The position numbers and the translations under genes were made by a program. The notes under the pieces are model-generated. The model ran no database searches and had not been told where the DNA came from. It saw nothing but the letters and a program-made list of their open reading frames with translations. From contig NZ_JAJDNQ010000043.1 of the NCBI RefSeq assembly GCF_022340605.1, positions 1 to 37,725 on the forward strand: a DNA stretch of 37,725 nt, written 5' to 3'. Source of the stretch: Thiohalocapsa sp. (GTDB lineage: Bacteria > Pseudomonadota > Gammaproteobacteria > Chromatiales > Chromatiaceae). Below, piece by piece: positions 8,889 through 15,783 of the stretch (its first letter is position 1; each line of letters starts with the position of its first letter).

Positions 8889-9836
8889 TCAGGCCGCCTC
8901 CTCCACGGCGAGCGGCGGCGGGAACCAGGTGGCGGCGATCTCGCCGTGCAGGTTGGCGATACCGAGTTGCACGTCATCCACGAAGTCGTGCAGCTCCGCC
9001 TGGGTCAGCGCGGGTAGATCGGCGCCGTCCAGCAGCCGGGCGATGCGGCCCACCTCGCGCAGCGACGACTCGTTGCGCGGCAGCCGCTCCAGGCCCCTGC
9101 GCGCATGCTCGATGCACCAGCGCACCGAGCGCGGAAACAGCGGGCTCTTGAAGATGAAGCGCAGCACCGGCGCGCGCTGCACCCGGATCTGCTCGCTGCG
9201 CCGGTACATTTGGTACGCGGTCATGGACTTGAGCACGCTCACCCACTGGATGTTGTCGTAGGGCCCGCCGCCGTCGGCCGACGGCAGCAGATTCGCGGAC
9301 TGCACGTCGGCGATGCGCGTGGTCATGTCCGCCCGCTCCAGGTAGCGGCCGAGCAGCAGGAACTCGTAGCCCTGGTCATGCAGCATGGTGCCGTCCAGCA
9401 GCCCGGCAAGCGTCTGACAGCGCAGCACCAACTCGCGCAGGTAGGCGTGACGGCCGGTCTTGGCCAGCCCCTTTTGCAGCTCGCCGGACGCGAACAGGTG
9501 CAGGCCGTTGATCTGCTCCCAGAACTCCCGCGGCACGATGTCGCGCATGGTGCGGCAGTTCTCGCGCGCCGCGGACAGGGCCATCAGGATCGAGCCTGAA
9601 TGGCGCTCGTCGGCCAGCAGGAAGCGCACCACCTGGCGCTCGCCATAGTCCTTGTGCAGCTCTTCGAACAACGCGTTGGCGCCGGTGATGTCCACCAGCG
9701 GGCGCCAGCCGGGCGCGACGCCCTTGGGCAGGTCCAGCAGCAGGTTGGCGTTGACGGTGACGATGCGCGCGGTGTTCTCGGCGCGCTCCACGTAGCGGGC
9801 GAGCCAATAGAGGTTCTCGGCGACTCTGGACAGCAT
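8889..9836 (-). CDS. Alpha-E domain protein
   Basis: This 315-residue all-helical protein begins MLSRVAENLYWLARYVERAEN, the standard opening of the alpha-E family (about 310 residues). Further family-like stretches are ARENCRTMRDIVPREFWEQ, GYEFLLLGRYLERADMTTRI and IEHARRGLERLPR. The ATG at 9834-9836 was chosen because a GGAG site lies nine bases upstream. The frame is open another 75 codons, but those translate repeats. Alpha-E proteins usually sit next to circularly permuted ATP-grasp proteins, as here. They are predicted, not proven, to act with them in a peptide-linking or peptide-tagging system. Confidence 0.92.
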   Translation of the reverse strand: MLSRVAENLYWLARYVERAENTARIVTVNANLLLDLPKGVAPGWRPLVDITGANALFEELHKDYGERQVVRFLLADERHSGSILMALSAARENCRTMRDIVPREFWEQINGLHLFASGELQKGLAKTGRHAYLRELVLRCQTLAGLLDGTMLHDQGYEFLLLGRYLERADMTTRIADVQSANLLPSADGGGPYDNIQWVSVLKSMTAYQMYRRSEQIRVQRAPVLRFIFKSPLFPRSVRWCIEHARRGLERLPRNESSLREVGRIARLLDGADLPALTQAELHDFVDDVQLGIANLHGEIAATWFPPPLAVEEAA

Positions 9837-9919
9837 GCGGCGGACTCCGGCTGGATGCAGCAGTTGGAAGCGATCGAGAGGTCTCGGCGCGCGGACGGCG
9901 GCAAGTCCAGGTCGCCACC

Positions 9920-10001
9920 AAATCGAAATCGGGATCGAGATCGATGACGAACCGGGGCCGACTGCTTCGGCCTCGATTTCGATAGCGATAGCGATAGCGA
10001 T
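9920..10001. repeat. Low-complexity ATCG/GATAGC tandem tracts
   Basis: Four six-base units of the form NNATCG (9920-9943) and three GATAGC units followed by GATGC (9981-9999) lie in the 384-base space between the ATP-grasp and alpha-E genes. Read as protein they give only I/A/E/S dipeptide runs, so I treat them as non-coding simple repeats. The rest of this space is the palindromic repeat at 10095-10194. Confidence 0.7.
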
Positions 10002-10094
10002 GCTCGCAGCCGCGTCCGCTAAAGTGACCTCGCCCGTTCCAATTTCGATAGTGATGACCACGACTCGGCGCCGATCATAACTTGGCCCGCCGCC

Positions 10095-10194
10095 GTGGGA
10101 GCGCCGTCCTCGGCGCGACGGGCGCCCAATCGCGGCGGGGACGCCGCTCCCACTGCGCCATGGCTTTGGACGGAGTCATGATCAAGGCCGTTCG
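10095..10194. repeat. Palindromic element plus 73-base direct repeat, copy 1
   Basis: The arms 10095-10118 and 10130-10153 are complementary at 21 of 24 positions, both ending in GTGGGAGCG/CGCTCCCAC. The right part (10122-10194) recurs as a direct repeat at 13261-13333 with 64 of 73 identical bases. It lies just past the ATP-grasp stop codon. Confidence 0.75.
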
Positions 10195-10220
10195 CCGGGC
10201 CTGCGCTTGGCGGGCGCATG

Positions 10221-11735
10221 CTAGCGGACCTGCGATTGGGCCTGGGCTTGCGCCTCGCTCTGAGCTTGGGCCTGAGACTGCTCCGGCGCACCCTCCGGGA
10301 TGATCCAGGTGTCCTTGCTGCCGCCGCCCTGGGAGGAGTTCACCACCAGCGAGCCCTTGCGCAGCGCGACGCGCGTCAGGCCGCCCATGGTGACGCTCTG
10401 GCGGTCCGCGGACAGGATGAAGGGCCGCAGGTCCACGTGACGCGGCTCGAGCTCGCGCTTGATGACCGTCGGCACGGTGGAGATGGTGAGCGTTGGCTGG
10501 GCGATGTAGTTGCGCGGATCGCTTTTGACCAGCGCGACGAACTTGTTGCACTCCGCCTGGCTCGCGGCCGGGCCCACCAGCATGCCGTAGCCACCGGACT
10601 CGTTGGCGGGCTTCACCACCAGCTCGGCGATGTGCTCCAGCACGTAGGCGAGCGCATCCGGCTCCATGCAGCGGTAGGTGGGCACGTTCGGGATGATGGG
10701 GTCCTGGTCCAGGTAGTACTTGATGATCTCGGGCACGAAGGCGTAGACCACCTTGTCGTCGGCCACCCCCGCACCGGGCGCGTTGGCGAGCGCGACATTG
10801 CCCGCCTTCCACGCCCGCAGCAGGCCGGGCACACCGAGGATGGAACTCGGGTTGAACGCCTCCGGGTCGAGGAACAGGTCATCGATGCGCCGGTAGATGA
10901 CGTCCACCCGCGCCGGGCCGTCGACCGTGCGCATGTAGCAGCAATCGTCGCTGTCCACGAACAGATCGCGCCCCTCCACCAGCTCGGCCCCCATCTGCTG
11001 GGCCAGGTAGGCGTGCTCGAAATAGGCGGAGTTGTAGATGCCGGGCGTCAGGACCACCACCTCCGGATACTCCGCCGGACGCGGTGACAGCGCCGCCAGG
11101 GTGTCGAAGAGCTGGCTCGGGTAGTCGTCCACCGGCAGCGGCGCGTAGTGCTCGAAAAGCTCCGGCAGCACGCGCTTGGTGACCAGCCGGTTCTCCAGCA
11201 TGTAGGACACGCCGGAGGGCACACGCAGGTTGTCCTCCAGCACATAGATGGTGCCGTCCTTGTCGCGCACGAGGTCGGAGCCGCAGATGTGCGCCCAGAT
11301 GCCGAGCGGCGGGTCCACGCCCACACACTGCGGCCGGAAGTTGACCGACTTGGCCAGCACCGCCTGCGGGAAGATCTTGTCCTTGACGATGCGCTGCTCG
11401 TGGTAGAGGTCGTCGATGAAGAGGTTCAGCGCCTCCACGCGCTGCTTGAGCCCCGCCTCCACCCGGCGCCACTCGGGCTCCTGAATCACCCGTGGCACCA
11501 CGTCGAAGGGCCAGGCACGGTCGATCATGCCGCCCTCCTCCGAGTACACCGTAAACGTGATGCCCATCTCCTTGATGGACGCCTCCGCCGCCTGTTGGCG
11601 GGCCGCCAACTCGTCCGGCCCCAGCGCATCGATGTCCGCCGCCAGCGCCTCGCAGCCGGCGCGCGCCTGCGCCGGCCCTTCCATCAGCTCGTCGTAGAAG
11701 CCCTCACAGGCGTAGTCAGCCCAAGCCGTCTGCAT
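10221..11735 (-). CDS. Circularly permuted type 2 ATP-grasp protein
   Basis: This 504-residue protein matches the family from MQTAWADYACEGFYDELME through GMIDRAWPFDVVPRVI, FIDDLYHEQRIVKD, GIWAHICGSDLVRD and YVLEDNLRVPSGVSYM to the late ATP-grasp segment VVKPANESGGYGM. ATP-grasp enzymes form amide bonds through acyl phosphates; the substrate of this subgroup is unknown. The start at 11733-11735 was picked because similarity begins there. It is followed by the alpha-E gene 384 bases later, while the transglutaminase-like partner often found in such clusters is absent from the window. The last 20 or so residues are a low-complexity Q/A/S run (EQSQAQAQSEAQAQAQSQ), unusual for the family. Confidence 0.92.
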   Translation of the reverse strand: MQTAWADYACEGFYDELMEGPAQARAGCEALAADIDALGPDELAARQQAAEASIKEMGITFTVYSEEGGMIDRAWPFDVVPRVIQEPEWRRVEAGLKQRVEALNLFIDDLYHEQRIVKDKIFPQAVLAKSVNFRPQCVGVDPPLGIWAHICGSDLVRDKDGTIYVLEDNLRVPSGVSYMLENRLVTKRVLPELFEHYAPLPVDDYPSQLFDTLAALSPRPAEYPEVVVLTPGIYNSAYFEHAYLAQQMGAELVEGRDLFVDSDDCCYMRTVDGPARVDVIYRRIDDLFLDPEAFNPSSILGVPGLLRAWKAGNVALANAPGAGVADDKVVYAFVPEIIKYYLDQDPIIPNVPTYRCMEPDALAYVLEHIAELVVKPANESGGYGMLVGPAASQAECNKFVALVKSDPRNYIAQPTLTISTVPTVIKRELEPRHVDLRPFILSADRQSVTMGGLTRVALRKGSLVVNSSQGGGSKDTWIIPEGAPEQSQAQAQSEAQAQAQSQVR

Positions 11736-12007
11736 CGTCCGCGCCACCCATAGAGTCTGGAACCACCCAAGTCGCCCGCCGCCTGTGGACTTCGGGAGCA
11801 TACGCCGCGCCGGTGCCACAGGAACAGCCCACCCCGGCATTGTGCCGGCGTCGGGTGCACGGGCTCAAACCCAGCCCGAGCGGAAGAGCGCATGCCGATC
11901 GCTCCGGGGCGGGTGTGCGCACACGTACCCTGCTGCATTGCGGATTGTCAAATACCCATGCTTGATTCGGTGTTATTGTGCGCACCGGAACCATCCACTC
12001 CTCCTTT
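11736..12007. other. Leader region of the ATP-grasp gene, possible small upstream ORF
   Basis: On the minus strand an excellent ribosome-binding site (AAAGGAGGAG, 11998-12007) sits just before an ATG at 11992-11994. That ATG opens a 92-codon frame ending at 11716, which overlaps the ATP-grasp start by 20 bases. The first 20 codons (VPVRTITPNQAWVFDNPQ) use AT-ending codons unlike the neighbours. I do not recognise the product. It may be a leader peptide, a small gene, or chance. No clear promoter was found. Confidence 0.35.
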
Positions 12008-12044
12008 CGCCGCTCCCCTGGCAGGGTGCGGCGTTTCTTTTTTT
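12008..12044 (+). terminator. Intrinsic terminator with no gene upstream on its strand
   Basis: CGCCGC (12008-12013) pairs with GCGGCG (12028-12033), and an inner CCCT/AGGG pair closes the loop GGC. The stem is followed by TTTCTTTTTTTG, a strong U-tract on the plus strand. The nearest plus-strand gene upstream is far away, so it would end an unannotated short RNA. The sequence just before the stem (CTCCTCCTTT) is complementary to ribosome-binding sites. The remaining 276 bases up to the PEP-CTERM gene hold nothing else that I recognise. Confidence 0.6.
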
Positions 12045-12320
12045 GTGATGCGGCGCTCAAAGCGGACAGTGCAGCCTTTGCTCTCGTCCGACTTTCTGTA
12101 GTGTGGTGCTCGTGCTGGGCACAGGATTTCGGGCGGCACCGGGACATCGTGGCCCGCCCCGTCGGGCGCACCATCTCGATTTCACGACAAGCGGCGTTTC
12201 GGCAGGCATTCGATCGGTGAATGCCCTACAATGTCGGTATCGCGCGCTCCCGGCTCGCACACGCTGCCGGCTCGACGCGGTGCAAGTTCAAGGCTCAAGC
12301 CGCAAGGGGCTACCTAGACC

Positions 12321-13085
12321 ATGACCAGACGCACAAGCAAACTGAGGCTCTCAGTGGCGGCCGCGGTGGGAAGCCTAGCCGTCGGCAGCGCGCACGCCGT
12401 GCCGGTGGGCTACAACGACTTTTCCGCCTTCCAGGCGGCGCTGTCGACGTACGGGCTGACGTCCGTTCTGCACGACTTCGACAACGTGACCGCGGATGGC
12501 AGCTCGATCGACGGCGCCACCGTGGACGGCATCACCTTCTCGGACTTCTCGATCAGCTCGGGCGCGACACCCATCGTCAGCGATGTGAGCGATGTCGCTC
12601 CGGGCAACACGCGCAGCGCGCCCAATGCCATCGGCACCAGCAACGGCGGGACGAACCAGAAGTTTCAGAGCAGTAACACCAACGGCGTACCAGGCGACGG
12701 CTTCACCATTTCCGCCTCGAATGCCTTTGCCATCGGCGCTTGGTTCATGACCACGACGTCCGGCTTGCTCGATGGCGACCTACGCATGACCGTCGGCACG
12801 ACGACCCAGAACAACGCGGCCGACCCGAATGAGACATACAACGGCGGCCCCTTCCCCAACGATGGCGTCGCAGCCTACTTCATCGGCTTCATCGACCCGG
12901 ACGCGCCAATCACTTCGGCCACCCTGTCTTCCACCGATGAGTTCCAGTTCGAGTTCCGCGTAGACGACGTTTACACCGCCTCGGCACCGCTCCCCTCCAC
13001 CCTGGCACTGCTGGGGCTCGGCACCGGCCTCTTGGGTCTGACCAGCTTGCGCCGGCGCCGGATGGAGCAGTCCTTGGCTTGCTGA
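12321..13085 (+). CDS. Secreted protein with PEP-CTERM-like C-terminal anchor
   Basis: This 254-residue protein has a Sec signal peptide (cleavage likely after SAHA, residue 26) and a middle rich in D, G, S and T that looks like an extracellular beta-structure. The C-terminus reads PLPSTLALLGLGTGLLGL followed by RRRR and a short tail. That is the tripartite pattern of PEP-CTERM sorting signals, in the 'LPST' variant seen in Chromatiales. Such proteins are processed by exosortase and often linked to extracellular polysaccharide; no exosortase gene is in the window. An AAGGGG site lies about 11 bases before the ATG. The substrate or partner is unknown. Confidence 0.8.
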   Translation: MTRRTSKLRLSVAAAVGSLAVGSAHAVPVGYNDFSAFQAALSTYGLTSVLHDFDNVTADGSSIDGATVDGITFSDFSISSGATPIVSDVSDVAPGNTRSAPNAIGTSNGGTNQKFQSSNTNGVPGDGFTISASNAFAIGAWFMTTTSGLLDGDLRMTVGTTTQNNAADPNETYNGGPFPNDGVAAYFIGFIDPDAPITSATLSSTDEFQFEFRVDDVYTASAPLPSTLALLGLGTGLLGLTSLRRRRMEQSLAC

Positions 13086-13260
13086 GCGTGGACGTGGCTT
13101 CACCTCGATCCGATAGATCTCCGGTCGGCGAACCGCAACCGTAGCGCCGTCCCCTCGCCTCGAATCACTCCATCGCGCCGGCCGGCGGAACCTGACCGCA
13201 GGCCGAGCGCTATACGCCACTGCCCCCAGGCGCTGGCAACCTCCCCAGCGACCCGATCCA

Positions 13261-13333
13261 GCGTCCAATCGCGGCGGGGACGCCGCTCCCACGGCGCCAT
13301 GGCCCTGGACGGCGTTGCGATCAAGGCGGTTCG
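13261..13333. repeat. 73-base direct repeat, copy 2
   Basis: Identical to 10122-10194 at 64 of 73 positions. Only the right half of the palindrome seen at 10095-10153 is present here. It lies in the 585-base space between the PEP-CTERM gene and the next gene; the rest of that space holds the hairpin and terminator listed separately. Confidence 0.75.
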
Positions 13334-13509
13334 GGACATCCTGACCGGGGTCGCTTCGGGGAACGCCCGTAAGGCATGCGAGTTGCGCTTTTCGCTGCCC
13401 CTCTTCCTCCATCCATCACCCTTGTGCGCCGTGGGCTAGAGGCAGGTCCGAGCAATGCCGAGGGCCAAGGACCCCAGCGGTTGCCGGCCCAACACCGATG
13501 CCACGGCGC

Positions 13510-13547
13510 AAAAAAAGAGACAGCGCCCCTGGAGGCACTGTCTCTTT
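13510..13547 (-). terminator. Intrinsic terminator of the exported-protein gene
   Basis: A ten-base perfect inverted repeat (AAAGAGACAG at 13514-13523, CTGTCTCTTT at 13538-13547) with a 14-base loop is followed on the minus strand by a run of seven T. It lies about 125 bases past the stop of the 13671-14327 gene. Confidence 0.85.
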
Positions 13548-13591
13548 GCTCGATCTACCGCGCTGCCGATTGCGCTGGCTTTGTCGGCCTG

Positions 13592-13619
13592 GCTCCCCGG
13601 GGACGATGCCCCGGGGAGC
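13592..13619 (-). other. Perfect 11-base-pair GC hairpin in the 3' untranslated region
   Basis: GCTCCCCGGGG (13592-13602) and CCCCGGGGAGC (13609-13619) enclose the loop ACGATG. There is no T-run, so it is not a terminator by itself. It sits between the stop codon of the exported-protein gene and that gene's terminator, where it could protect the message from 3' exonucleases. Confidence 0.7.
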
Positions 13620-13670
13620 TTGCGTCACTTGTCGGCATTGAGCTGATGGATGTCGCTTCTTCCGACCCGA

Positions 13671-14327
13671 TCAGTAGGAGTAGTTGTCGCAAGCGTCGCT
13701 GGCGTTTTGCCAAATGACCGTAAGCAGGTAATCGTAGTACTGCGAGGACATGTCCCGCTCCGTGTCGAGGGCGACGTAGTCACCCAGGAGATCCATGATG
13801 TCTTCGACGTCGGCGTTCGCCTGCTCGATGCTGCCGTAAGGATCGTTGCGCAGATCGGTACGCGTCGGAATGTACATCGGCGCGACCAAGCGCAGGGCGT
13901 TGCTGATTGTATTGATGCGTGCTGCCATCTCCTCGTCGTTGTAGGCGCGCGGGCCGGGCGGCACCGCGTTCTCGGCGATGGTGCAAGCGCGCAGCAGCAT
14001 GGTATCGCGCGTGGTGTACGCCTTGGACAGCAGCGCCTGGGTGCTGAAGTCTTGGTCCTGCGCCGACTCCGTCAAGCCCGCGACCGGGAACGACAGATTG
14101 GTCTCCAGGCTCAGGATTGCGCTGGCGATGGAAGCGGAGTCAGCGAAGGCTGCCTGCGCGGAGAAGCTGGGCGTGAAGGTACGATCCTCCAGCGACACGG
14201 TGTCCTGCTTGAGCGCGTCGAGCTCTGCCGGCGTCATCGCCTGTGCGGGGGCAGCGATTGCGAGCGACAGCACAGCAGCGGCACCGGCGGTCAGGACTCG
14301 ATTCAGGGTGTTCTGCAGCTTGGTCAT
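13671..14327 (-). CDS. Exported protein of unknown function
   Basis: This 218-residue protein has a good Sec signal peptide (AVLSLAIAAPAQA, cleavage after residue 30). The mature part is acidic and mainly helical, with no family I recognise. Two cysteines (C115 in RACT, C213 in DACDN) could form one disulphide bridge. The C-terminal third is rich in D and Y (DLLGDYVALDTERDMSSQYYDY). A GGAGAG ribosome-binding site lies six bases before the ATG. It is a single-gene unit with its own 3' hairpin and terminator, downstream of and parallel to the response regulator gene but 512 bases away. Confidence 0.8.
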   Translation of the reverse strand: MTKLQNTLNRVLTAGAAAVLSLAIAAPAQAMTPAELDALKQDTVSLEDRTFTPSFSAQAAFADSASIASAILSLETNLSFPVAGLTESAQDQDFSTQALLSKAYTTRDTMLLRACTIAENAVPPGPRAYNDEEMAARINTISNALRLVAPMYIPTRTDLRNDPYGSIEQANADVEDIMDLLGDYVALDTERDMSSQYYDYLLTVIWQNASDACDNYSY

Positions 14328-14839
14328 CTCGGCTCTCCAGGTGCGATGTTCGGGCTGATCGGGGGCGGCGGTTTGTTGTCGCCGCGTTGCAGTCTTGTTG
14401 GGTGTTATCTTGGCCGATGATGGGGGATACGCCTACGGCACGGGGACGTAATCCCGATTAGGCGGTTCGAGAAAGACCCTTTAGGAAAGCGTCGTACAGA
14501 AGGGGGTATATCGTCGGGCGTACTAGCGGGAAGTCAGCGCGGTCGCGCCGGAAAACCTGGATAAATCCCTTACTTGCAAGGGCTTGCCGGATTATCACCA
14601 GCCGCGGCCACCGCCTGACAAGGCCGCTGAAAACAGAGCCGGGCGTCGTACCGTGGCAGACTGAACGGGGGTGGATACGCGGCGCAATGGCGCTGGGAAC
14701 GCGCCGAGAGGCGGGTCAGGCAGGGAGTCTAGAAGAGGCGTGGGGCCGGGACAGAAGGGCCAATAGCGGGCGCCGCTGAGTCAGCAACGCTCATCCGGAG
14801 CGCAGAGGTTCCGAAGTCAGAGGCAGCCGCCCGCGAGGC
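14328..14839. other. Intergenic region between the exported-protein and response-regulator genes
   Basis: No ORF with coding character is present. A small stem-loop CCCTT-ACTTGC-AAGGG lies near 14565-14580, and a TACG...CGTA dyad lies near 14428-14450. The sequence is lower in GC than its neighbours. It probably contains the promoter of the exported-protein gene, but I cannot assign -10 and -35 boxes with confidence. Confidence 0.5.
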
Positions 14840-15544
14840 TCAGCGCGGCGGCGCCTCCGATGCCTGCTGCGCGCCCCCGTCACTGCCGCGCTGACGATCC
14901 TCCGAGCGCCGCCCCGGAATGAGCCGGTGCTCGAAGGCGTAGGACGTGAGTGCGCGGTTATCGGCGAGTCCGGTCTTGCGCAGGATGTTGGCACGATGCA
15001 CGTGCACGGTCTTGGGACTGATGTTCAGCGTCTCGCCGATGTCCGCGACGCTGTTACCGAGCGCGATCAGGCGGAAGATCTCGAACTCGCGGTCCGTAAG
15101 CAACTCGTGCGGCACGCGGTCGGAGTCGTTGACCATCCGGTCCGCCAGTTGCTCCGCGAGCGCCGGACTGACGTAGCGCCGGCCACCCAGAACGCGGCGC
15201 AGCGCCTCGCCGAGGATTTCCGGTGAAGCGCTCTTGTGCAGGAACCCGGCGGCCCCCGTGCGCAGCGCCCGCAGGCCGTACGGAGATTCCGGCATGGCCG
15301 TAAACACCAGCACCGGCAGGTCCGCGTGTGTCTTGATTAGGCGGTTCAGGAAGCTGATGCCGCCGGCGTCGGACAAGCCGATGTCGATCATGGCGCCCGA
15401 CCAGATCCCACTGCGTAGCTTGTTGATGGCCTCTGCCGCCGAACCCACGCCCTCCACCGCGACCGAGAGCCCGGCGGCCTCGATGGCGTGCAAGATGCCG
15501 GCCCGCATCACGGGTTGTTCGTCAACGATAAGGAGTTTTTGCAC
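14840..15544 (-). CDS. NarL/FixJ-type response regulator (REC + LuxR HTH)
   Basis: This 234-residue protein has a receiver domain (about residues 1-115) with acidic residue D8, the likely phosphoacceptor D54 (MIDIGLSD), T82 (VFTAMPE) and K104 (LHKSAS). A LuxR helix-turn-helix follows at about 148-205 (LTDREFEIFRLIALGNSVADI...ISPKTVHVHRANIL). A 25-residue basic/acidic tail follows. It would be a phosphorylation-controlled transcription factor. No histidine kinase is adjacent, so the cognate sensor is unknown. The next gene downstream on the same strand is the exported protein, a possible but untested target. Confidence 0.93.
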   Translation of the reverse strand: MQKLLIVDEQPVMRAGILHAIEAAGLSVAVEGVGSAAEAINKLRSGIWSGAMIDIGLSDAGGISFLNRLIKTHADLPVLVFTAMPESPYGLRALRTGAAGFLHKSASPEILGEALRRVLGGRRYVSPALAEQLADRMVNDSDRVPHELLTDREFEIFRLIALGNSVADIGETLNISPKTVHVHRANILRKTGLADNRALTSYAFEHRLIPGRRSEDRQRGSDGGAQQASEAPPR

Positions 15545-15783
15545 CTGGTCCTCACCCTGTCTACGGCGTCAGCAGAAAGCGATCGCCGACGCTTGCGGCA
15601 GCACGGCGGTCGCTCGGCGCGCTGCATATCACGTAAGCCACGCATCTACCACGCCAATATACGTCAAACGTCCGAGGGACTCACCCGGGAACCCGCGCCC
15701 TCCCCCGATCCCACTCGCCGCAGCATCCACGCTGCGGAGCCCTGATACCAAACGTGTAAATGACACTGCTGCGGGCACCTATG

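Noticed and set aside
14328..14839. Possible tRNA or attachment-site half in the region with CCCTTACTTGCAAGGG
   Set aside because: No cloverleaf can be drawn and no integrase is nearby. It is just a short stem-loop.
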